Source of the DNA: Microbacterium sp. SLBN-154
GTDB taxonomy: Bacteria; Actinomycetota; Actinomycetes; Actinomycetales; Microbacteriaceae
DNA: 64,000 bases
Direction: 5' to 3'
NCBI RefSeq assembly: GCF_006715565.1
Contig: NZ_VFNL01000001.1
Coordinates: forward strand, 1,488,001 to 1,552,000
Numbering within the stretch: the first letter of the stretch is position 1; every line of letters starts with the position of its first letter. The notes below the pieces were generated by a model, which did not search any database, had not been told where the DNA came from, and was given only the letters and a program-made list of their open reading frames with translations. Shown here in pieces: positions 18,296 to 28,795 of this stretch. A program made the position numbers and the translations under genes.

Positions 18296-18684
18296 GGGGC
18301 CTTGCCGGAGGATGCTTCGTCGAGCCGGCGCTCGAGCTCATTCAGGCGAGCCTCGAACCGATCCGCCTCGGCGCGTGAGATCGCCGCCTCCTCGGCGACT
18401 CGACGGATCTCTTCCTCCGCCTGCGACAGTTCCCACGACAGATGCAACGCGACGCCGAGCAGGAGCACGATCGCGAGGGCGAACAACAGATTCGCCGGCA
18501 CCTGGACGCCCAGGACGCTGGTCAGCCCCAGGAGCAGCTGCGGAAACAGGCCGAGGATGAGGACTGTCAGCCCGATCATCAGCCACAGCACCGCGTACTT
18601 CTCGCGGAGGCGGCGGGTGAGCAGCATCCACATCACGAGGACGATGATGAGGAGGGCGAGGATGATGCCGGCGGCGACGATCAT
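18292..18684 (-). CDS. DUF2304 small membrane protein
   Basis: A 130-aa protein with three predicted membrane helices in the first 75 residues (IVAAGIILALLIIVLVMWML, AVLWLMIGLTVLILGLFPQ, LFALAIVLLLGVALHLSWEL) and a coiled-coil tail (EEEIRRVAEEAAISRAEADR). RREKYAVLWL is the DUF2304 signature. These proteins are typically encoded next to polyprenyl-phosphate glycosyltransferases and are thought to be membrane partners of them. Here it sits between such an enzyme (18681-19448) and a rhamnosyltransferase-like gene, overlapping both by 4 bp. Confidence 0.82.
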   Translation of the reverse strand: MIVAAGIILALLIIVLVMWMLLTRRLREKYAVLWLMIGLTVLILGLFPQLLLGLTSVLGVQVPANLLFALAIVLLLGVALHLSWELSQAEEEIRRVAEEAAISRAEADRFEARLNELERRLDEASSGKAP

Positions 18685-19448
18685 GAGAGGGCTCCGTTCG
18701 CGGCCGCGGGCTCGGTGATCGACACACGGCGCGGACCAGGCTTGGCCCGGCGCAGGAGGGCGAGGCCGAGCGCGAACACCGACTTGAGCAGGTACACCGT
18801 CGACCCGACGGGGCCTTGGCTCGGCGTCCCGTGCATGCGCGGCCGCATCGCGACCGGGACCTGCGTCACGGTGAGGCCGGCATGGCAGGCCGCGACGAGG
18901 GAGTCCAGCGTGTCGCCCAGATACTCGGCAGGGTAGTAGGTGACGTACTGGTCGATGGCACGCGGCCCGGCGGCGCGGAACCCGCTGGTGACGTCGGTGA
19001 GTCGCGTCTTTGCGACGCGCGACACGACTTTGGCGAGCACGATCATGGCCCACCGCCGCGGACCGTGCACCTCGTAGTCGCCGACCTCCGCGAAGCGGGC
19101 GCCGATCGAGATGTCTGCGTGCTCCAGGCCTTGGAGAACCCGCGCGATGTCCTGCGGGTTGTGCTGACCGTCCGCATCCACCTGGATGGCGCGCTGGAAG
19201 CCATGGCGCTGTGCATAGGTGAGGCCGGTTCGCATTGCACCGCCGACTCCGAGGTTGAATGGCAGTGGGAGAACGATCGCGCCCGCAGCGCGGGCGACCT
19301 CAGCCGTCCCGTCTTGGGAGCCGTCGTCGACCACCGCCACCACATAAGACGGATCCGCCGCACGGATTTCGGCGACCGTCGTGCCCACGTTCATCGCCTC
19401 ATTCCACGCCGGCACGATGATGAGCACGCTGTCGGCACGGTCCGTCAT
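18681..19448 (-). CDS. Polyprenyl-phosphate mannose/glucose synthase-like GT2
   Basis: A 255-aa GT2 of the dolichol-phosphate-mannose synthase (DPM1) type: VLIIVPAWNEAMNVGTTVAEI, VVAVVDDGSQDGTAEVARA, FNLGVGGAMRTGLTYAQRHG and the metal motif QVDADGQHNP, then RFAEVGDYEVHGPRRWAM and LTDVTSGFRAAG. It would load a sugar onto polyprenyl phosphate for use by membrane transferases (GT-C type) on the outer face. First gene of the three-gene operon with DUF2304 and the rhamnosyltransferase-like gene. Which sugar is carried is not shown by the sequence. Confidence 0.87.
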   Translation of the reverse strand: MTDRADSVLIIVPAWNEAMNVGTTVAEIRAADPSYVVAVVDDGSQDGTAEVARAAGAIVLPLPFNLGVGGAMRTGLTYAQRHGFQRAIQVDADGQHNPQDIARVLQGLEHADISIGARFAEVGDYEVHGPRRWAMIVLAKVVSRVAKTRLTDVTSGFRAAGPRAIDQYVTYYPAEYLGDTLDSLVAACHAGLTVTQVPVAMRPRMHGTPSQGPVGSTVYLLKSVFALGLALLRRAKPGPRRVSITEPAAANGALS

Positions 19449-19500
19449 AGTCCCGCAATCTTAGCCGCTGCCGGTCCGGCTCCCTGCGAGAACCCGGCGA

Positions 19501-21942
19501 TCAGGGGAGGGGGGCGCCAATCCGGAATGCCGCCCGGTCCTCGACCGGGAGCTGCTGGATCGGCGGGATCCGTCCGCCGCCGAGCGAGACCAACGTGTTG
19601 ACGCTGGTGACGTGTCGGAGGTCTCCGGAGACGTATCGGTGAACCTCCGCAGCGCCTGTGAACTGGACGAACGAGCCGTCCGAGATCGTTGGCACACCGG
19701 TAATCGCGCTTCCGGTGGGGTACTGGCCCCACAGCGCGCCGGAGAGTGTCTGGATGGCAGGCATGCGATCCCCGCCGAGGTAGATCAGTGCGGCGTAGTC
19801 GGCGACGTGTCGCAGCTCGCCGTCGGCGACCTTGAAGACCTCGGGGTGGTCCGAGAAGCTCACGAAGGCGCTTTCGGCGAGGGCGGGTCGATCGCTGATC
19901 GGGTCGCCGTACGGGTATGTGCTCTTGAACTGCGCGGGGAGCGTCGTGATGGGCGGGATCCGACCGCCGCCCAGGCGTGTCAGCGTGGGGAGGTCGGTGA
20001 TGTGGTGCAGGCTTCCCTCCGACCAGCGATACACCTCGCCGGAGCCAGCGAACTGCACGAACTCGCCCTCGATGAGGACGGGCCCGCCGATGCCCTGCCA
20101 TGCCATGGTGTCGGCGGACCAGCGCAGCACGGTCAGCGGGCGGGAGCCGTTGAGCGACGTGAGCATGGCGTAGTCGCGCACGTGGCGAAGTGTCCCGTTC
20201 ACGACAGCGTGGACGTCGGGCCCGTTTTTCGCTTGGACGAAGAGGGGGGCGGCCACGGCGGACCCCCGCGTGAACGCAGCGCACTCGGCTTCCGTGAGGT
20301 TCGTGCGCGAGAGCCCCGTTGTGTCGCCGCTGACCGGACGCAGCCTTCCGTCAGCTGCGACGAGATCCGCATCGCCGCAGCGAACGATCGGCCCGAGCGA
20401 GTCCGCCACGCGCGTGCTCCGCGCCAAGAGCGCATCCGCCACGACGGTGTACTTCACCGCGCCGAACTCGGCGGCGAGCGCGAAGCTCGGCACATGCACC
20501 ACAGTGCCCGTGGGAGTCGTCAGCAGCACGTCTCCAGACGAGGCGCCGCGCACGAGGGTGTTGGGCATAAAGTACGTCGGACCGAGGGGGATCTTCGCGG
20601 CGGCTGCGGCATCCATGGTCGCGACGTACGAGTTCTGGCCGCGCGCGGCGTAGGTGTAAGCCGCGGGGTCGGCGAGATGGCGGCGCTGATTGTTCTCGAG
20701 CACGTAGGTCTCGGTCGTGCCGGACGGTCGGAAGAACCTGCCTACTTCCGCCCCAGTGGGAAAAGCGTCCAGTACGCGCGCTCCGAGGTTTGCAAACGAC
20801 TCGAAGACGTAGCCGAATTGAGCCACCTGCTCGACCGACGTGAGGCGGTGCTTCGATCCGTCGAGGTCGATGAGGTACAGCGTTCCGGTGCGAGAGTCGT
20901 GGACGTACCGGGACACAACCTGTCCCGTCGCCAGGCTGTCCAGGTAGGTGGCGGACACGTCGCGCAGGCGACCGAACTTCGCTGAGAATGCAGTGAGGTC
21001 GTCCGGCGCGGCGATCGGGTGCTTCCGGCCGTCGGCGACCAGGTACGCGTGGTCGCGAGCGGGGCCCGTGACGAGTGTGGCAGCCGCGGCCTGCGTGCTG
21101 CCGAACCAGTCCGTGAAGCGCTGATAGAAGTTGCGGTTGCCGTACGTCGAACACCCATCGCCCTGTCCATAACCCGCGCGTAGTGATGCGGCGTTGGGCT
21201 GATAGGGCGTGTAGTAGTAGAGATTCGCCGTGGCCTGATTCTCGATGAAGACTGGAGAAGACCCGCACGAGGCGTTCGGGCTGTAACGAACATTCCAGGT
21301 CTTTCCCGGCGCGTAATAGGTGAAGTAACGACCCTCTGTGTAGATCTGGAACTGTCGCGCCGCACCATAGACCTGGTTGAAAAACCCGTAGTACCGGGTG
21401 TCGCACGCCGCGGTGTCGGGGCACCCCTGGCCCATGGCGATGGTGTATCGCCAATCCGATGGCCACGTGTGCGTCACGAGACCCTGTTCCTTCTCTAGAG
21501 TGACGATCAGGACCTGGGGATTCAGTCCACACGCCTGCGCCACCTTGGCGATGATGCGAGCCGCTGTCTCCGATGTCTCGCCACGATACTCACCGCAGTA
21601 TCGGTCGGCGGCTCTCGTCGTGGTGGTCTGGCGGAAGTCCTTCAGGCACACGTACCCGGACTGGCAGGACTTCACCCTTTGCCGAAGGAAGGCGTCGATC
21701 TGCGACTCCGTCATCGTGGAGGAGTCGAAGAAGCGGTCGTCCGAGATGATGTTGCCGGGCCGGAACTGACTCAGGTCGGCTGCCGGCACGATCCGCGTCC
21801 CGGCGGCGTGGCTCGCCTCTTGCGCGTCATCCATGGCCACCGCGGGGGATGCGAACAGCAAACCCATCGCAAGCGACGCGGCGGTGAGGATCGCAAGCGG
21901 TCGGCCGAGCTTCCAGCCGTTGAGTCGAGTCACGTTCCACAT
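19501..21942 (-). CDS. Large secreted repeat protein with lysozyme-like N-terminal region
   Basis: An 813-aa protein with a Sec signal peptide (LAILTAASLAMGLLFASPAVA). Residues about 60-275 form a conserved cysteine-containing domain (NIISDDRFFDSSTMTESQI, YVCLKDFRQ, VTLEKEQGLVTHTWPSDW, YYGFFNQVYGAARQF). The LEKEQGLVT context looks like a transglycosylase/lysozyme-type fold and similar actinobacterial proteins are sometimes named hemagglutinin. The middle holds KHPIA/KHRLT-type repeats. The C-terminus carries four units of about 65 residues with G-x-LRHV, LGGxRxPxI and a GxFVQFxG strand, likely beta-rich surface or wall-binding modules. It is isolated between two clusters, beside rmlA. No catalytic role can be stated with confidence. 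Confidence 0.7.
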   Translation of the reverse strand: MWNVTRLNGWKLGRPLAILTAASLAMGLLFASPAVAMDDAQEASHAAGTRIVPAADLSQFRPGNIISDDRFFDSSTMTESQIDAFLRQRVKSCQSGYVCLKDFRQTTTTRAADRYCGEYRGETSETAARIIAKVAQACGLNPQVLIVTLEKEQGLVTHTWPSDWRYTIAMGQGCPDTAACDTRYYGFFNQVYGAARQFQIYTEGRYFTYYAPGKTWNVRYSPNASCGSSPVFIENQATANLYYYTPYQPNAASLRAGYGQGDGCSTYGNRNFYQRFTDWFGSTQAAAATLVTGPARDHAYLVADGRKHPIAAPDDLTAFSAKFGRLRDVSATYLDSLATGQVVSRYVHDSRTGTLYLIDLDGSKHRLTSVEQVAQFGYVFESFANLGARVLDAFPTGAEVGRFFRPSGTTETYVLENNQRRHLADPAAYTYAARGQNSYVATMDAAAAAKIPLGPTYFMPNTLVRGASSGDVLLTTPTGTVVHVPSFALAAEFGAVKYTVVADALLARSTRVADSLGPIVRCGDADLVAADGRLRPVSGDTTGLSRTNLTEAECAAFTRGSAVAAPLFVQAKNGPDVHAVVNGTLRHVRDYAMLTSLNGSRPLTVLRWSADTMAWQGIGGPVLIEGEFVQFAGSGEVYRWSEGSLHHITDLPTLTRLGGGRIPPITTLPAQFKSTYPYGDPISDRPALAESAFVSFSDHPEVFKVADGELRHVADYAALIYLGGDRMPAIQTLSGALWGQYPTGSAITGVPTISDGSFVQFTGAAEVHRYVSGDLRHVTSVNTLVSLGGGRIPPIQQLPVEDRAAFRIGAPLP

Positions 21943-22068
21943 TGTTGCGGAAGTTGCTCTTCATTACCACTGTGGTTTTTGGGACTGATGTGACACGCGG
22001 TGCTTTTGCAAAAGTCTCAGCCGCTCTCCTGATCGGGCCCTGTTCAGCGGCTGTGACACGATGGACGT

Positions 22069-23935
<1,867 letters not shown>

Positions 23936-23936
<1 letters not shown>

Positions 23937-25354
23937 TGACCGAGTTCGGCAAGCAGCTGACCGCGATCGAAACTCCCATCCCGGGACTGGTCGTCTACGA
24001 ACTCCCCGTCCACGGCGACTCCCGCGGTTGGTTCAAGGAGAACTGGCAGCGCGAGAAGATGACGACGCTGGGACTGCCCGACTTCGGACCGGTGCAGAAC
24101 AACATCTCCTTCAACGACGCCGCGGGCACCACACGCGGCATCCACGCCGAACCGTGGGACAAGTGGGTCTCCGTCGCGACTGGACGCATCTTCGGCGCCT
24201 GGGTCGACCTGCGCGAAGGACCCACCTTCGGAGCCGTCTTCACCACTGAGCTCGACCCCTCCCGCGCGATCTTCGTCCCCCGTGGGGTAGGGAATTCGTA
24301 TCAGACGCTCGAACCCGACACCGCCTACACCTACCTCGTCAATGACCACTGGTCGCCGAACGCGCCGTACTCGTTCCTGAACCTCGCCGACGAGACGGTC
24401 GCCATCGACTGGCCCATCCCGCTGACGGACGTGGAGATCTCGGCAAAGGACATCGCCCATCCGCGCCTCGCCGACGTGACGCCGATCGCGCCGCGCAAGA
24501 TCCTCGTCGTCGGAGCCTCCGGCCAGCTCGGAACGGCTCTGCGCGAGGAGTTCGCCGGCGCCGGCCACGTCGAGTTCACCACGCGCGCCGACCTCGACCT
24601 GACAGACCCCGGCATCTCAACTGCGCGTCACTGGCGTGACTACGGCGCGGTCGTCAACGCCGCTGCATACACCGCCGTCGACCTCGCCGAGACCCCCGAC
24701 GGCCGCCGCGACGCGTGGGCTGCGAACGTCACCGGCGTCGCCACGCTGGCGCGGCTCGCGACCGAGAACGGCCTCACCCTTGTGCACATCTCCAGCGACT
24801 ACGTCTTCGACGGAACGCTCGACCGCCCCTACCGGGAGGACGATCCGATCTGCCCGCTCGGCGTCTACGGCCAGACCAAGGCCGCGGGCGACGCAATCGT
24901 GTCCACCGTGCCCCGCCACTACATCGTCCGCACCTCGTGGGTCATCGGCGAGGGGAAGAACTTCGTCCGCACCATGGCCTCGCTCGCCGAGCGCGGGATC
25001 GACCCCGCGGTCGTCGACGACCAGATCGGGCGGCTCACCTTCGCCGCCGACATCGCCCGCGGCATCCGTCACCTCCTCGACACGAAGGCCCCGGCCGGTA
25101 CCTACAACATCACCTCGTCAGGGGACGTCATGTCGTGGGCGGACGTCGCCCGTGCCGTGTTCTCGTTCACGGGAAACGATCCGACGAGGGTGACCGGAGT
25201 GAGCACCGAGGACTACTTCGGCACGGCGACCGGTCCCGTCGCGCCGCGCCCACGGAACAGCGTCCTCGATCTCGCCCGGATCACCGGGACGGGTTTCGCG
25301 CCATCGGACGGTCGTGCGTCCCTCCTGGAGTACCTGAAGGCGGCTCGCGACTAG
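23936..25354 (+). CDS. Bifunctional dTDP-4-dehydrorhamnose 3,5-epimerase / reductase (RmlC-RmlD fusion)
   Basis: A 472-aa fusion. Residues 1 to about 185 are RmlC-like (jelly-roll epimerase: RGWFKENWQREKM, TTRGIHAEPWDKWVSVATG with the expected catalytic H, WVDLREGPTFG). The usual GFAHGF after the WIP strand is replaced by GVGNSYQT. Residues from about 190 are RmlD-like (KILVVGASGQLGTAL, NAAAYTAVDLAE, SSDYVFDGTL, YGQTKAAGD, RTSWVIGEGKNFVRTM). Together they finish dTDP-L-rhamnose. Fusions of this type occur in other actinobacteria. The GTG overlaps the rmlB stop by one base; the gene is the last of the rmlA-rmlB-rmlCD operon. Confidence 0.92.
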
Positions 25355-25403
25355 TCAGCGGCGCGACGGCCGCACATACGGCGGGCTCCTCAGGCGGCTT
25401 GGG

Positions 25404-26624
<1,221 letters not shown>

Positions 26625-26628
26625 TTCG

Positions 26629-28662
26629 ATGACCGTTCTCGAGCGCAGCCCGACAGTGCTCTTGGAAGCACGCGCGCCGAAGAGCCCCTACCGGGCGGAC
26701 ATCGATGGGCTCCGCGCGCTGGCGATCGCATTGGTCGTGGCCTACCACGTCTGGTTCGGGAGAGTCTCAGGTGGCGTCGACGTCTTCCTGATGATCTCGG
26801 CGTTCTTCATGACGGCCTCGTTTGCTCGCCGCGCAGAGACGCGATCGACCGAACCCGTCCTCGCTTACTGGCTTCGCCGCTTCGCCCGCCTTCTTCCTGC
26901 TGCGGTGGTGACCATCGGCGGAATCCTCATCACGGCTTCCGTCGTGTTCCCTCCTTCCTCCTGGCCGGAGATCTGGAGCCAGAGCTGGGCCTCCCTGTTC
27001 TACTTCCAGAACTGGGAGCTCGTCGCCTCCGCCGCGGACTACTACGACAGGGAGACGCTCAGCCCGCTCCAGCATTTCTGGTCACTCTCGATCCAGGGGC
27101 AGGTGTTCCTCCTCTGGCCTCTGCTCATGGTCTTCGCCGTGGCGCTCGGGCGTGCCGTGTCGATGTCCGTGACGCGCGCGCTGAGCGTCTTGTTTGTCTC
27201 GGTGTTCATCGGGTCGCTCACCTACTCGATCTCCTTCACTGCGGCTGATCAGCAGGCGGCCTACTTCGACACCTTTGCGCGTCTGTGGGAGTTCGCCCTC
27301 GGATCCCTTCTCGCGCTCGTGGTTGCACGGCTCCGTCTCCCTCGGTGGCCCGCCGTGTTCATCGGTTGGCTCGGCATCATCGGGCTGGTGTTGTGCGGCG
27401 CGCTGCTGGATGTGCAGGGCGGCTTTCCCGGCTACCTCGCGCTCTGGCCGACGTTGAGCGCGGCCGCTGTGATCGTCGCGGGCACCGCAAGCCCCGCAGG
27501 AGGGCCCACGCGTTTGCTCTCCTCCTGGCCTCTCCGGCGACTGAGCGCGATCTCCTACGCCCTGTACTTGGTGCACTGGCCGATTCTGGTGACGTGGATC
27601 CTGGTTACCCAAGACGTCACGCTGGATCTCCTATCGGGAACCGCGGTTGTCGGGCTTTCTCTGGCGGTCGCCGTCGTCGTCACCTACGGCGTCGAGTGGC
27701 CGCTGCGGAGGTTGAACGGCGACGGCCTGTTGCGCTCCTCGCTCACGATTCTCGTTAGCGTTCTCCTCGTAACCGTGCCGCTCGTGACGTGGCAATCGGC
27801 GGAGGAGCGGCGCGTGGCCGCGCTTCCCGTGGGCGATCATCCCGGCGCCCGCGTCCTGATGCCTGGCGGGGCAAATCTCGAGGTCGACGAAGAGAGCATT
27901 GTCCCGGCGGGGTCAGCGGTGTCGACGGATTGGGTGACCCTCGATGGCGAGTGCACGGGAGACCGTCGCCCCAGCGAAGAGATCCTGGTCGAGACATGTC
28001 GGGAGCAGACGGTCGAGTGGCGATCCACCGGTACGGTGTTCGTCATCGGTGACTCGCACGCGCAGCAGTGGGCGGGCTCGCTGGTGCCGCTTGCAGACGA
28101 GAGAGACTGGAACGTCGTCGCGCTTCTCAAAGGCGGCTGCTCCTTCGCAGCAGGCGAGCCGGTCCTCGGCGATCGCTCCGAGTGTGAGCTCTGGCGCGAG
28201 GCGGCGCTCGACTACGCACTTGCCCATGAGCCGGACCTCGTCTTCATGATGGGGACCAAGACCGAGCCCGAGACCGATGCCGAGCGAGTTCTTCGTGGAC
28301 TCGACGACTACGTTCAGCCGATCGTCGACAACGGTTCCGAGGTGGTCCTGGTCCGCGATAATCCACGCTTCTCACAGGACATGTTCGCGTGCGTGGAGCT
28401 GAACGGTCCGGACGCGGACGAGTGCCGACGAGACGCCCGGAGTGTCCTGGCGGAAGAGAACCCTGCAGAACGCCTCCACTCAGGTGGCGTGACCGTTGTC
28501 GACCTCACGCCCTACCTGTGCCCAGAGGGAGTCTGTCTGCCGGTGATCGGTGGCGTGGCGGTCTACATCGACCATGGTCACATCGGACAGACCTATGCCG
28601 AAACGATCGCTCCAGCGCTAGAGGAGACGATCCGTCCGGTGCTGGAGCGCTCCGGCATCTGA
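26629..28662 (+). CDS. Acyltransferase with AT3 and SGNH domains, divergent motifs
   Basis: A 677-aa O-acyltransferase. Residues about 20-370 are an acyltransferase-3 membrane domain of about ten helices (YRADIDGLRALAIALVVAYHVW; catalytic-type H). Residues about 440-670 are an SGNH-type domain with VIGDSHAQQWAGS (catalytic S), KGGCSFA and the C-terminal YIDHGHIG (D-x-x-H). Two AT3 motifs differ from the norm: VDVFLMISAFFMT in place of VDVFFVISGFLIT, and HFWSLSIQGQVFLLWP in place of HYWSLSVEEQFY. It probably O-acetylates an exported glycopolymer. It lies 4 bp after glf and 133 bp before a second, more typical member. Confidence 0.87.
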   Translation: MTVLERSPTVLLEARAPKSPYRADIDGLRALAIALVVAYHVWFGRVSGGVDVFLMISAFFMTASFARRAETRSTEPVLAYWLRRFARLLPAAVVTIGGILITASVVFPPSSWPEIWSQSWASLFYFQNWELVASAADYYDRETLSPLQHFWSLSIQGQVFLLWPLLMVFAVALGRAVSMSVTRALSVLFVSVFIGSLTYSISFTAADQQAAYFDTFARLWEFALGSLLALVVARLRLPRWPAVFIGWLGIIGLVLCGALLDVQGGFPGYLALWPTLSAAAVIVAGTASPAGGPTRLLSSWPLRRLSAISYALYLVHWPILVTWILVTQDVTLDLLSGTAVVGLSLAVAVVVTYGVEWPLRRLNGDGLLRSSLTILVSVLLVTVPLVTWQSAEERRVAALPVGDHPGARVLMPGGANLEVDEESIVPAGSAVSTDWVTLDGECTGDRRPSEEILVETCREQTVEWRSTGTVFVIGDSHAQQWAGSLVPLADERDWNVVALLKGGCSFAAGEPVLGDRSECELWREAALDYALAHEPDLVFMMGTKTEPETDAERVLRGLDDYVQPIVDNGSEVVLVRDNPRFSQDMFACVELNGPDADECRRDARSVLAEENPAERLHSGGVTVVDLTPYLCPEGVCLPVIGGVAVYIDHGHIGQTYAETIAPALEETIRPVLERSGI

Positions 28663-28673
28663 GTCGGCGCGCC

Positions 28674-28790
28674 GCCCATAAACTCGTCTCCGTGAACACA
28701 GCCGCCGTCGGCGCCGCGCGCTTGTCCCGACCCGATCTGTACTCCCTCCGGCTGCCGTCGGCCCACGACCTGTGCGCCCGCAAACGCCGG
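28674..28790 (+). pseudogene. Decayed 5' fragment of an ABC-permease (wzm-type) gene with its promoter
   Basis: This stretch aligns with the promoter and first codons of the permease gene at 30972. Shared elements are GCCCATA followed by ACTC, GTGANCACAGC at the start codon (28692 versus 30972) and then about 30 codons with roughly two thirds of bases identical and no internal gap. The residual reading frame starts at GTG 28692 and encodes TAAVG...LYSLRLPSAHDLCAR, compared with TATVG...YLHSLWLLSARDLRVR in the permease; it then diverges and stops at 28811, inside the acyltransferase start. The likely reading is the remnant of a permease gene lost when the acyltransferase gene came to lie here. 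A functional short leader peptide is possible but less likely. Confidence 0.65.
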
Positions 28791-28795
28791 CGACA

